DNA of 64,000 bases, from the NCBI GenBank assembly GCA_001465935.1, contig LNKV01000016.1, positions 372,001 to 436,000 on the forward strand, given 5' to 3'. The position numbers were made by a program, and so were the translations under genes. A model generated the notes under the pieces. That model was not told the DNA's origin. It saw nothing but the letters and a program-made list of their open reading frames with translations, and ran no database searches. The DNA comes from Clarireedia homoeocarpa. Its lineage: Eukaryota; Ascomycota; Leotiomycetes; Helotiales; Rutstroemiaceae. Shown one piece after another: positions 34,864 through 45,371 of the stretch (positions are counted from its first letter, which is position 1; the number at the start of each line of letters is the position of its first letter).

Positions 34864-35127
34864 TACGCTAAAGCCCGACACGCTAAACCGCGACACGCTA
34901 AAGGGCGACACACTAAAAGAGCGACACGCTAAAGGGCGACACGCTAAAGGGCGACACACTAAAAGAGCGACACGCTAAAAGAGCGACACGCTAAAGGGCG
35001 ACACGCTAAAGGGCGACACGCTAAAAGAGCGACACGCTAAAGGCCGACACACAAATTTTTCACGCTAAAGGGCGACACGCTAAAGGCCGACACACAAATT
35101 TCTACGCTAAAGGCCGACACACAAAAG
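34864..35127. repeat. Minisatellite, 15/16-bp units, about 15 copies
   Basis: Head-to-tail units of CGACACGCTAAAGGG (15 bases) interspersed with CGACACGCTAAAAGAG (16 bases). A few units have CACT for CGCT, and three right-hand units carry a CACAAATTT insertion. The unit order GGG, GGG, AGAG, AGAG (or GGC) recurs, suggesting a higher-order period near 62 bases. Unit lengths differ by one base, so no frame stays open; coding function is unlikely. Confidence 0.95.
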
Positions 35128-35181
35128 TGTCGTATACTAAAATGCGATATACTATACAATACTCACTTTCTATATGAAAAA

Positions 35182-35206
35182 CGTCGTATACGACAATCAT
35201 ACGACG
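35182..35206. repeat. Nested inverted repeats between the minisatellites
   Basis: GTCGTATACGAC at 35183-35194 is a perfect 12-base palindrome. CGTCGTAT at its left end pairs with ATACGACG at the right end of the interval, giving an alternative hairpin. Confidence 0.75.
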
Positions 35207-35362
35207 ATCTTAAAGTTGTCACCCGACTTCGCATCGAATACGCATTCAAAGAAGTTAAAGGGTGCATCAATACAATAGAGGACGAAGACTCAATACCTGT
35301 ACGCGGTATCCTCTACGAACCTCGAGGTGATTTATCCCTTGAGAGCTAAGATTGAGTCACTT

Positions 35363-35445
35363 TAATGCGAACCGTCAACTGACTTCGCATCGTCGACCGA
35401 CTTCGCACCGTCAACTGACTTCGCACCGTCGATTGACTTTGCACG
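35363..35445. repeat. Second minisatellite, 18-bp units
   Basis: Three full units of GACTTCGCACCGTCAACT with small variants (CATCGTCGACC, CACCGTCGATT) plus degenerate half units at each end. A solitary related copy (CCGACTTCGCATCG) lies at 35223-35236. Confidence 0.9.
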
Positions 35446-36966
35446 CAAATGCCGAAGAAAAATAAAACAAAATAAACTATACTACTTGACTTGGGCTCAT
35501 AAAATCTCACTAACTAATTTATCCTGTGGTTTGGCGCGCGCAGAACGGGGACTTTAAGCTTGTTGTGCGCTGCTTGCTGGCCTTGACTTCTTCTTCTTCT
35601 TCTTCTTCCTTCACCACCTCCTCTCTTGGAACCTGTTTTGTAGACTTTGATCGTGTTTGGTGGGAGTGGGAGGGGGTTGGGTTGTGGAGGCTTTATGGAT
35701 GGATGCTGATGGATGGTAAGGGCGGGAGAGGAGGGGTTGATAGAGGGGGTTTGCCGCGGGGAAGGGAGAGGGGGGAAGAGAATTGGAGTGTAGTTTATGG
35801 GCGAGAAAGATGGAGCTGAGAGAGAGGGAGGTTTGGGTTTGTTGGGAATTTTGAGCCGGCGGGAGGAGGGGGAGGTGGGTTGGGGTGAGCTTTCTTTCTG
35901 CAGGTGCTGGATGTGGATGGAGTGTTTTGTTTGTTGGTTTGTTTGTTTGTTTATTTCCTGGGTTCATAAGGATAGTAGATGGCGAGTGGGTTGAAATTGT
36001 ATGTATATATGTGCGTTTTCATTTTAGTTAACTTGTGGAGGTTTGTTTTATTTTTGGTAGCTGTTTTGACGGGCGTGGTCGCTTGAATGGTATGGTATGT
36101 TAGGAGTGGTAGTATTCAGGCAGGAATGATCTAGAAACACCTAGCATGGCAAGCCGTGGCGGCTCATGGCAGTACAGTAGTAAGAAGATCAATGTATAGA
36201 TGTCGTAAGTCGTATATGCGTAGCTCATTTGTGTGATGCGAACAACAACTCATATATGTGAATACCCCGTATGCGAGCCGAAGCTGAGAGACACTTGTTT
36301 GGTGCTCTTGTTTCGCTTCGGGCGGGTGATGTTTGACGCTTCGATACTGTAGGCTACTGCTTCTCATGTCTCTAGTTGTGTTGTGGTAGTTGGTCATGAG
36401 GAAGGAAAGACTCAAGATTGTGATCATAAGTAACTTCTTGATGTTCGTTCTCAGCTTACTTGCGATATAGAGATAAGTATAGCTAAGTGGGAAAGTATAT
36501 TTAGGGGAGAATCCGCAAGTTGTCAAGATTCCAAGTTTCGCAGTGTGCCTTGAAGATTAGGTAGGCGGAGTTATATTGCTCGTTCAAAGGGAAAATTGGA
36601 GTTTTAACGATGTAGAAGTTTACATGCCTACGGAGACTTTCATGTGTTACGATAATGTCATGTTATAAGAGTCTTAGTCTGAGACCGTGATGATAACAGT
36701 GCTTGTGTAATGCTGCTTCTTATTTATTCAAAATTGTGAGTTGAGTAGAGACTATCTACCCATCATTCTTGATCTTCTAAATCAGCTACCTATCCCAAGA
36801 ATTATACTACAGCATCTCCAACACTACATTAGGAAGAAAAAAGTGTTTGACACTCGCTGCTAACACCCAACATGAGAGAAATCGATGAATTAGCCATAGT
36901 TTCAAGCAGACCCAAAGAGATGAAACTTCTCTGCCTTGGTCTTTCACGGACAGCAACAGCAGGCTC

Positions 36967-36994
36967 GCACTTGCACTTGCACTTGCACTTGCAC
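36967..36994. repeat. (GCACTT)n microsatellite
   Basis: Four perfect copies of GCACTT followed by GCAC. Confidence 0.85.
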
Positions 36995-37323
36995 CATCTC
37001 TCTCAAGAATTGAATAGCTGACACACTCGGAAAGCTATGTATATCGCTCTCACTCAGTTAGGCTATTACCCCTACCGTGTGAAAGAAGTCGTCCTCAGTG
37101 CCAAAAACTGCCACAGTAAGTGCTGACAAGAAGGGGAGGGATCGATCACGGTTCTAATGTTATTAAAGGACGGGGAGTAAATGAACAGAGAAAAGTTGAA
37201 AGAGGGGGTTTTGAGGCACAATGAGGGGGTCAGGCGGTTGATGAGCGGGAAGAAGAGCAAAGGGGAAGAAGTTCTTGGAGCTTAGACCAGAGATGAGCTG
37301 GCCGATTTTGTGTGAGTTTTTGG

Positions 37324-37758
37324 TCACCAGAGAGAAGGAGAAGGGGGCGAGTCTTCGCGGTTTAAGGAGGGCGGGAGTCCAGCGAGGGTGTTGAGGTGGT
37401 ATGAGAGGGTGTTGAGGTGGTATGCGTGGATGGTGCTGTTCAAAAAGTTGATGAGAGTGGCAGCATGGACAATAGCGCCGATTCTAGCTGTGATGGTTGG
37501 ATGGGTTCCGTGGGAGGAAAGGTTGATGCTCGTAGTCCTGGCAGGCTTTAAACAGTAGCATGTGCTTTTGGAAGGGTTGTTAAGTCGACCGTCCGCACTT
37601 GTCCAGTTTACACAACATACACACATTCTTGGTATAATCCAGATATCGGGTTCGTAGAACACGTTCTGATGTGAGATATGGCCACGTACTTCCCAACCGA
37701 ATGCCCACTGTGGAATACCCGTCATCTCAATAATCTTCCCCGGATAGTGACCGCCCAT
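37324..37758 (-). CDS. Doubtful hypothetical ORF, 144 codons
   Basis: Uninterrupted minus-strand frame starting MGGHYPGKIIEMTG. It contains a 21-base tandem duplication that encodes HLNTLSYHLNTL. No domain, signal peptide or convincing intron is seen, and the sequence lies in the repeat-rich gap. It may be a decayed gene fragment or chance. Confidence 0.15.
   Translation of the reverse strand: MGGHYPGKIIEMTGIPQWAFGWEVRGHISHQNVFYEPDIWIIPRMCVCCVNWTSADGRLNNPSKSTCYCLKPARTTSINLSSHGTHPTITARIGAIVHAATLINFLNSTIHAYHLNTLSYHLNTLAGLPPSLNREDSPPSPSLW
37386..37424. repeat. 21-bp tandem duplication
   Basis: GGGTGTTGAGGTGGTATG at 37386-37403 recurs exactly at 37407-37424. Confidence 0.85.
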
Positions 37759-37914
37759 CCGAAGGTTACTCGACCCAACTCCGGGCCTGAAGGTCCTTCA
37801 GACTACCACATTAAGGTCAAGATTTGCCTTGCCCATTTATCAATCCAGGCGACAGTTGCTGTTCTGGATCCTTTGTGTGACGGTATGGAATTGGATCCTC
37901 GGCGGCTGCATGCA

Positions 37915-37966
37915 GGATTCGAATTAACCCTAGTCGACGCGGTTTCTTCTCTTAGCAGTTGCTCTA
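37915..37966 (-). other. tRNA-like Pol III boxes, no cloverleaf
   Basis: On the minus strand an A-box-like TAGAGCAACTG (37966-37956) is followed by a B-box-like GGTTAATTCGAATCC (37929-37915). Spacing is tRNA-like, but acceptor and anticodon stems cannot be paired. It may be a decayed tRNA, a tRNA-derived short interspersed element, or chance. Confidence 0.2.
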
Positions 37967-39031
37967 CTGTGAGGGAGTCGACGATTCGCCTTTTGGTGTT
38001 AAGTGTTGAGTATTGAGTATTGAGTATCAAGACCAAAGTAGATGCTGGTTCGTGTTCACCATATGCATAGCACTTGACTGGCTCGTTAAAAAAGGTGCCG
38101 GATGTGGTGGCGTGAATATCGGACTAGAAGTTGGTCTATTAATAGACCCGTATTTGACCCCCGCACCAGCCCGGATGCGCGAATCACAAGCTCGAGCGAA
38201 GAAGCTTAACGAAAAGCATCGCCTGGTGCGTGGAAAATCATCGTCAAGCATTGCATTGCCTCCTTTCCCCTTCCCCTACCTCTGTATGCAAAAATTTATA
38301 AAGGCGGCTCGGATAGCTGGCTACTTCAATGCGGGATTACGGGATTACGGGATTTCCATAAACCGACCACTCATATCACGGGATATAAAGTTACGAAGTA
38401 GTTGCTTGAATTTACTTATTAATACGGAAGCACGTGTAATGCTCAATCCAAGACATTCGACTTTGCTGTGGGTCCATCAACTGATGCAACCCATGCTCGT
38501 GCCCCATGCCCATGGAGACTCATTCCTACTGTAGCCAAGCACCACCCTAAGCACTCTCAACCCAACTCGTATTCTCCTTTAACTCTCGACAACAAAATTC
38601 CCCGTTACCGTCGTTTGCATTTTTCTGTTTTTCTTCACAAAAAGTGTTACACGTTTTTGCAAATACCATCGCTTTTTAATCATTCCAGAGAATCTGCTAC
38701 GACCTCACTCGTTTCGGTCGGAGAAAGAACAACAGCAATACGGATCCATTGGAACCGCCTCCTTTTCTTTTTTCTCTTGTTGGCTCACTCGGACAACCAA
38801 AACCAGTACAGCCTCCCAGAGTCCATTTCGGACTAAGAGGTCGAGAAATTGAAACAACAAAACACCCCCTACATCCTCACCGATTGGATGTTACGAGAAG
38901 AAACGAAACAATTGCTGAGATATTTGCTGTACGACACAATACATTAAGGCCTTCCTGGGAGGAGATTTCCAAGGAGATAATAGGCACATTTCGAGCCATT
39001 TGGAGGCATTTGAGAAATATCAACAAACACG

Positions 39032-39976
39032 ATGCGGCCTCAACGATCATTCCAACTTTATTCCATCATTCTTCTGTGTCTTTCGACTTTTGTTGCAGCG
39101 TATCCATGGCCGAAATGGTTTCCTGATTTAGATGCAGTGATAGTACGACGGGACGACAGTTCATCAACTGCTTCTCAGAGTGGTGAGAATCTCGCTAATT
39201 CCAGATCCTTAATGTTTACATACTAACGGTCCAAAGAATCACCGTCTGCTAGTGCGACAGCTGCCCCGAAAGCCAGTGCTACAGCATCTGTAACGCCATC
39301 AGGATCGAACAGCGACTCTTCAGCATCCGCCACGGCAACAGACTCGGGATCGAAAACGACTTCTACAGCCAAAACTACCAGTAAATCTGGGTCCAAAGTC
39401 ACAGCCACGGGTCTCAAAAATGGCACACACACCACTACATTCGATCCAACAAACCCAGCTGGAGGAATCTCCATGTTGATTCCTGCTGCAACCACGACTA
39501 CATATTTTAAGATTGGAGATTATGTCACATTTGCTTGGAACTACACCTCTCTTCTCGCTACCCCAACTGCTGTCAATGTCATGGCCACATGTACCGCCAA
39601 CAGCGTTCTCTATCCCATTGCCATGAACCAGACCGTTGGGAACTCTACGGGAGCTGTAACATGGGACACGGGTGCATATCAGTCTACTGCCGTTGGAAAC
39701 CCATTGTTGACGCAGACCTACACTCTAATTATCTACGATGCAGCAAGTAGTATCAGCGCGACCGCCCAACCAGGTTATTTGGCTGTCTACAACACCTATA
39801 CTTTCGGGATGTACTCCCCACAGCCTTACACACCTCTGAGCGATTGGACCTGTCCTACCTGCAGTGGTGCATTATCTGACATGGAAAGGAGAGCACTAGG
39901 ATTAATGTTTGGTATGACTGTTGTTACTGTGATGAGCTTCACATGGTTCGTCAGCGGAACGGGTGTTGTTTGGTAA
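39032..39976 (+). CDS. Ser/Thr-rich secreted membrane-anchored protein, 296 aa
   Basis: Exons are 39032-39182 and 39237-39976, joined across a 54-base intron with a TACTAAC branch site; the total is 891 bases. The N-terminus is a signal peptide (YSIILLCLSTFVAA) followed by YPWPKWFPDLDAVIVRRDD. Residues ~50-120 are a Ser/Ala/Thr stretch suited to O-glycosylation. A folded region with a Kre9/Knh1-like beta-sandwich look follows (LIPAATTTTYFKIGDYVTFAWNY) and has several NxS/T sites. A CPTCSG motif precedes a hydrophobic C-terminal segment (LGLMFGMTVVTVMSFTWFV) that would anchor it. It resembles conserved fungal cell-surface proteins of unknown function; an exact family name was not recognised. 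Confidence 0.85.
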
Positions 39977-40540
39977 TGAACCATGCATAAAATTATGCCC
40001 TATTTTTTTCTTTTTTTTTCTTACGGGAGCACGAAGTTCAGAGGAGAAAAGAGATAAGAGAAGAAACAGAAGCATTTAAGACATATGGGCAGGGGTAGGC
40101 TGGAGGCATTTGGAACACTCCTTTGGGTTAACATTGAAGATTTCTCAAAAATGAGCAATCTACATCTATGGGTTTGGGGTAATGGTGTTTTTGGAGCTCA
40201 CATCTGAATATGGAGGTGTGCATTTTATGGATTGAGGATCTTTTTATTATGTGGATGCATAGATAGCAGGGCAAAGGTAGAGGCTTATAAGTAATGAATG
40301 ATGGAGAGTAAACTACCATGTAATATTCATCTGATATCTATTTATATGGTTCCGTCAAGCTACACCGATTGGCGTGTGATTATGCAGCGATGAAATATGA
40401 GGCTCAAGATTAGTATGCAAATTGGTATATCCACCGGCCCTTCCATTGTGTCCTATGCACGTCTATTTCCATATCATATACATACAGTTAACCTCTCCTT
40501 CGTAGACCTTCAGAAAGTAATCTTTCACCCCGCCCCCTCC
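39977..40540. other. Convergent 3' region
   Basis: 564 bases between the convergent ends of the secreted protein and the kinase genes, with a T-rich stretch near 40001-40020. No gene was recognised. Confidence 0.5.
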
Positions 40541-42057
40541 TCAAATAAGCTTCAAACTAAATCCAGCCCCCCTTTCCTGCTCTCCATCCGCTCCCCCATT
40601 TCCCCCAAACACCCCACTGAAATCCAGCACACCACCCAACCCCTTCGCCTCGCCTCTAATCGGCGCATCCGGCGTATTCCTCCTCCTCCTCTTCTCCAGC
40701 CCAGCCTTGCTCGGGAACGTAGGAAACATATCCCGGCTCTTCATCTTCGGGTCTTCTCTAAAGTACTCGTGTTCCAGCACTTCTTTCGCGCTCGGTCGAT
40801 TCTTCGGGTTCAGACTGAGTAGGGATTGGAGCAGCGATGAGCCCGCCGAGGTAAGGAAGGGGAATTTCGCCCGCAGGACCGAGCCTTGCGTTTTGGGGTT
40901 GAGGGTTGTGGGAAGGCGGAGCGAACGAGCGTTCGGGAGACGTTTGAATGACGGCCAGGTTTTCTCGTCCGGTAGCCCGCAGAGTTCGAAGATCTTGCTC
41001 AGCTGATCGACTTCGTTCTTGCCTTCGAGTAGAGCGTCGTTGCTAAGTAGCTCCCCGAAGATACACCCCACACTCCACATGTCGACCGGTGTGCCGTAGC
41101 GCTCTTCCCCGAGGAGCAGCTCCGGACTGCGGTACCAGAGGGTGACGACCAATTGGGTCATTTTGGGTGCGGGATCGCCGCAATACCGCGCCATGCCGAA
41201 GTCGGCGATTTTTAATACGCCGCGGTTGGAGAGGAGGAGGTTAGAGGTTTTGAGGTCGCGGTGGAGGATGTAGTTTGAGTGGAGGTAGGCGACGCCGAGG
41301 GCGAGTTGATGGAGGAGGAGTTTGAGTTCGGAGGGGAGGAAGGGTTCGGGAAGGGAGAGGAGGAGTGTTTTGAGATCGTGTTCGAGGAAGTCGAGGACGA
41401 GGAATATACTGGTGATGGGTAGAATGTGTTAGCTATCAATCCAGCCTTCACAACATAGAAAACAAAAAGTATAACAGAAAAGGGAAGCCTATAATAGAAA
41501 ACATACTTCTCAATCTTACTCGTATCTTCCCCAACAACCACCTCTCTCAATCTAACAATATTCTCATGCTCACAATCCATCAACGTCTGTATCTCCCTTA
41601 GTCCTGTAACCGGCACTCCATCCTGCGCATTCTCCATCTTCAGCCTCTTCAGCGCAACGACTTTTCCCGTCCGACTGTCCTTGGCGCGCGATACCCATCC
41701 ATAGGCTCCCTCTTCTATATCGTTCAATTTCTCATAATCTTCCACACTGCGACATTTTCCCCAGCTTATGGTAGGGAATCGGAGGAGTTTCGCTGGGGGA
41801 AGTTCTTCTCTTTGTTGGGGAGCGTCTGTAGTAGGAGAGGGTGAAAGTCTCCTTCGTTTGGAAGGGCGTTCGGTTTGAGCTTGTGCTTGTGCTTGTGCTG
41901 CTGCGGCAGCAGCAGCAGCAGCAGCAGCTTGTTCGTCGAGTTTGCGCTGCTTCTCGGCTTTTAATCGTTTCTTTTCTTCCTTTTCGAGCTTGCGTTGGGC
42001 TTCGAGCGCGGCGTCTTCTTCGTCGTCTGCCCAGCGAGATTTGTTCTTGCTGGCCAT
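40541..42057 (-). CDS. CDK11/PITSLRE-like protein kinase, 472 aa
   Basis: CMGC Ser/Thr kinase of the cyclin-dependent type. Exons on the minus strand are 42057-41507 and 41408-40541; the total is 1419 bases. The N-terminus MASKNKSRWADDEED leads into a Lys/Glu-rich coiled coil, an Ala/Gln repeat tract and a basic nuclear-signal-like KRRRLSPSP. The kinase domain shows GAYGWVSRA, VALKRLKM, the cyclin-contacting helix PVTGLRE (the PITSLRE equivalent), the HRDLKTSN catalytic loop, DFG, and VVTLWYRSPELLLG. Related CDKs act in transcription and splicing, so that role is inferred. Its promoter is shared with NDUFAF7, 219 bases apart. The Ala/Gln tract is encoded by GCA/GCT repeats and may be length-variable. 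Confidence 0.92.
41876..41930. repeat. Trinucleotide (GCA/CAG)n tract inside the kinase gene
   Basis: A GCTTGT hexamer array followed by GCAGCAGCAGC repeats. It encodes a run of Ala then Gln-Ala pairs near residues 45-65 of the kinase. Confidence 0.8.
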
Positions 42058-42276
42058 AATTGCCAATTGCGCGGATTAAGAAAAGAGATTTTTGGGTTTG
42101 AAAGGTACTGGACTGTTTGGGGAAGTATCGGGAAGTTATCGCAATGACGATGAGGCGAGGCGAGGTGACAAGGGCTTGAACTTTTTTTTTGTAGTGTTGC
42201 AGCTCTTTCCTTCATATCCTTGGAGGCAGGACTTTAAAGACAACGCTATGTGCTGATATATGTTGAAAGGACCAAG
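42058..42276. promoter_or_regulatory. Compact bidirectional promoter, CDK / NDUFAF7
   Basis: Only 219 bases separate the two start codons. An A/T run (TTTTTTTT near 42182) lies centrally. Both genes must be driven from this interval or from sequence inside the neighbouring gene. Confidence 0.6.
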
Positions 42277-43928
42277 ATGAGGTCTAGATTGCTATTGCAG
42301 ACGCGAGCTGCTCTGTGTGGTTCTACGAGGTGCAGGAATGCGACTTTATACTCGGGCCTGAGATGGTTATCAACAGAGACGAGGCCATTCTCTACGCCAC
42401 TTGCAAAACAACTTCATGAAGCTATTACGGTATTGATTGCTCAAGTGAAGGTATGGGAAAGCGCAATTGCTGATTCGGATGCTAGGCTACTGGACCAATT
42501 CCTCTGGCATCATTCATGCGCATGTGCTTAACGTCTGATGTAGGAGGATATTATACTTCGAAGCAAGAGGGACGAGATCAATTCGGTCGGAGCGGAGACT
42601 TCATAACTTCGCCGGAGATCTCGCAAGTTTTTGGGGAGCTGGTGGGCATATGGTTTGTCTCGGAATGGATTGGGCAGGGAAAGAAGAAAGGTGTGGAGTT
42701 GATTGAGATAGGTCCCGGGAGGGGCACGTTGATGGCTGATATGTTACGGGTATGGTTGGGCTATAATATGTTTTTCAAACTTCATACTAATCTGCTATCT
42801 AGACTTTCACGATATTCAAGCCATTGGCTCAGAGTATCAATGCTGTATATATGGTAGAAGCAAGTCCCGCTTTGAGAGATGCTCAGAAACAGCTTTTGTG
42901 CGGGGACAATAAGATGGAAGAGATAGAGGCTGGTTATAGATGTATAAGCAAGTATGGAAATATTCCCGTTATATGGACAGAGAATATAAAATTTGTTCCT
43001 TCAGGTAAATGAGCCCAGAATTCCAACTCCGGTCTGTGACTAAGTTCTTCTAGATTCAAGCAAAACTCCCTTCATAGTTGCTCATGAATTCTTCGATGCT
43101 CTTCCCATCCACGCTTTCCAATCTGTACCACCAAATCCCAACGCCACAGAACCAAATACAATTCAAACCCCAACCGGCACCCATCAACTCTCTCCCTCTT
43201 CTAAATCATCCATAGCCAAAACTCCTCAATGGCGTGAAATGGTCGTCTCACCCGCGCCCCCAGACTCAACTCATACCACCCTCGGTACCCCTAAATCCCT
43301 ACAATCCTCCTCCGCAGTCCCAGAATTCCAACTCACTCTCTCCCACGCTTCCACCCCTCACTCTCTCTACCTTCCCGAAATCTCCCCACGCTACAAATCC
43401 CTGAAAAACACCCCTGGCTCCCTCATCGAAATCTCCCCCGAATCCCACACCATCGTTGGCGAATTCGCTTCCCGCATTGGTGGCTCTCCCCGAATCCCCA
43501 AACCAAACCCCTCTGGCGCCGCGCTCATCCTCGACTACGGACCTAGCGATACCATCCCAACAAACTCCCTCCGCGGTATAAAATCCCATCGGGCGGTTTC
43601 CCCGCTCAGCGAACCGGGCTTGGTCGATCTGAGTGCAGATGTTGATTTTATGGCACTGGCAGAGGCGGCGATGAATGCAAGTGAGGGGGTCGAGGTGCAT
43701 GGGCCGGTGGAGCAGGGAGATTGGTTGGAGATGATGGGGATTAGGAAGAGGGGGGAGGTGCTGGTTCAGGGAGTGAAGAGTGAGGAGGATAAGAAGAGGA
43801 TTGAGGGTGGTTGGAAGCGGTTGATTGATAAGGGTGGGTCGGGCATGGGGAAGGTCTATAAGGTTATGGCGATTTTGCCGGAGAATGAAGGGAAGAGGAG
43901 ACCTGCTGGCTTTGGGGGTGAAGGTTGA
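42277..43928 (+). CDS. Complex I assembly methyltransferase NDUFAF7/MidA, 497 aa
   Basis: Mitochondrial protein arginine methyltransferase that modifies the NDUFS2 subunit during complex I assembly. Exons are 42277-42429, 42486-42749, 42803-43004 and 43054-43928; the total is 1494 bases. The N-terminus (MRSRLLLQTRAALCGSTRCR) is a basic mitochondrial presequence. Family motifs are TGPIPLASFMRMCL, GGYYTS, GDFITSPEISQVFGELVGIW and the S-adenosylmethionine loop ELIEIGPGRGTLMADMLR, then VEASP, HEFFDALPIH and ALILDYG. A longer first exon using the GTATGG donor at 42451 would leave a 35-base intron, so the shorter form was chosen. A poorly conserved Ser/Thr/Pro insertion of about 70 residues lies after HEFFDALP. 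Codon use flips from C-ending to G-ending near 43610. Confidence 0.94.
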
Positions 43929-44405
43929 GGTTGGGATGTAAAACTCTGTTAGATGTGGTTGAACATGTACGGGAGTGTACTGTGATGTACATAGCTGTAT
44001 ACCAGAATAGATCGTACATACCTTTGTCAAGCATGTAGGTTGCTAGCTTTGCTACTCCTCGACTAGATTTCAGATATCACATTACTGCGAATTTACATGG
44101 CCGCCTTTAAAAGCTTGGTACGAGAGATTTCCACGGGTGCATCGGAGTGGTTGGAGATTGTTCAGATGTATCTGTTAAGACTAATAATTATTTCTCTAGG
44201 AGCATAGTTCTATACTGGTTTTACTTTCTCTAGAGGGTTAGTTGGTCGGAAGCGCTTTGAGCTCGCAAGCATGCTTTCTGACTACAGTGATTCATTCAAG
44301 TCGAGAGTATAACAAACTGCATAGATAAGACAAGAATGTATTCCTGTTCCAATTTCTTATTATGAGCACCCAAAAAGTATGATACATATGCTTTCTACTC
44401 CGTTC
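43929..44405. other. Convergent 3' region, NDUFAF7 / TIM-barrel gene
   Basis: 477 bases, AT-rich, no gene or notable repeat recognised. Confidence 0.5.
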
Positions 44406-45371
44406 CTACTCATGAATCTTCAATTCCTTAAACCCCTTCATATTGTCCCTAATAGCTATTTCCACCGGCAACCTCTCCATACTACTCGCTCCATAAAACC
44501 CATGAATCCCCTTCGTTCTCTCCAACACATATTCCACATCCTTCACCTCCGCCACCGGCCCCCCATGACACAGAACAATAACATCTTCTCTAACCCTCAC
44601 CGCCGCATCCCTAATTCTCTGGATCAACTCCACACATTCATCCAAACTCGTCGCCGTCCCCGCCCCTATCGTCCCCGATGTCGTTAGCCCCATATGCGCT
44701 ACCAGTACATCCGCACCCGCTTTCGTCATCTTCTCTGCCTCTTCTTCATTAAACACATAGGGTGTGGTAAGTAAATCCATTTCGTGAGCAAGACGGATCA
44801 TCTCGACTTCTTTGTCGTAGCCCATTCCTGTTTCCTCTAGATTAGCGCGAAATCGTCCATCGATGAGTCCGACGGTGGGGAAATTTTGCACGCCGCAAAA
44901 CCCGAGGGTCTTGAGCTGGGTGAGAAATGAGGACATGCTGCGGAAGGGGTCGGTGGCGCAGACGCCGGCAAGGACTCCGGTGTCTTGGACTATGGGGAGG
45001 ATTTCCGATGCCTGTGGTTTGGTTAGTTAAGTAGTTGGTAGAGGTTGGATTGGTAGTGTGAAAAGGAATTTTACCATCTCGAGGACCACTTGGTTGGCAT
45101 CACCGTATGGCATTAGACCGGCTAGAGAGCCACGGCCTGCCATGCGGAATCGTCCGGAGTTGTATATGATGATGAGGTCTGCACCACCTGCTTCGACGGA
45201 CTTTGCTGAAAGTCCAATTCCTTTAAAAACATGTTAGTGGCCACAGTCATTACGTTTTATGTAAAAGGGTTCTTTTTTCGTACCAGCCCCCGCTCCGACG
45301 ATTATTTTCTTGTTCTTGACAGCATCCTTCAATCGTCCGAGGACGATGTCACGAGTTGTAGCTTTCGTCAT
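44406..45371 (-). CDS. TIM-barrel protein, Tm-1 C-terminal-domain type, 279 aa
   Basis: Exons on the minus strand are 45371-45284, 45220-45075 and 45011-44406; the total is 840 bases. The product begins MTKATTRDIVLGRLKDAVKN, then KKIIVGAGAGIGLSAKSVEAGGADLII and NSGRFRMAGRGSLAGLMPYGDAN, stretches typical of the TIM-barrel signal-transduction/phosphoenolpyruvate-mutase-like family. LAGVCATDPFR, GVQNFPTVGLIDGRFR, VAHMGLTTSGTIG and GFYGASSMERLP follow. The plant Tm-1 protein carries this domain fused behind a UPF0261 domain. Here the UPF0261 protein is the divergent neighbour, 543 bases away, so the two probably work together. The reaction is unknown. Confidence 0.88.

Larger units (their letters stand above)
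33570..39031. other. 5.5-kb gene-poor stretch with tandem repeats
   Basis: The largest gap in the window. It contains microsatellites, a 20-base perfect palindrome, two minisatellites (34864-35127 and 35363-35445), a CT-rich leader-like tract on the minus strand (about 35967-35530), a hexamer array at 36967-36994 and a tRNA-like pair of boxes at 37915-37966. No transposase, reverse transcriptase or terminal repeat was recognised. Open frames here are low-complexity or lack support; the best of them (37324-37758, minus) is listed separately at low confidence. Confidence 0.6.

Noticed and set aside
34864..35127. CRISPR-like array
   Set aside because: Units are contiguous with no unique spacers, and the host is a eukaryote; it is a minisatellite.
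34864..35127. Coding repeat (pentapeptide DTLKG)
   Set aside because: Mixed 15- and 16-base units shift frame and bring stops, so no long frame survives.
36164..36526. 120-codon minus-strand ORF in the repeat-rich gap
   Set aside because: No signal peptide, domain or splice continuation; composition matches the surrounding noncoding DNA.
42451..42485. Alternative donor GTATGG for NDUFAF7 intron 1
   Set aside because: Would leave an intron of 35 bases, shorter than any other here, and insert VLIAQVK before the conserved TGPIPL.
43299..44030. 243-codon minus-strand ORF
   Set aside because: Antisense to NDUFAF7 exon 4, without features of its own; result of the skewed third positions.
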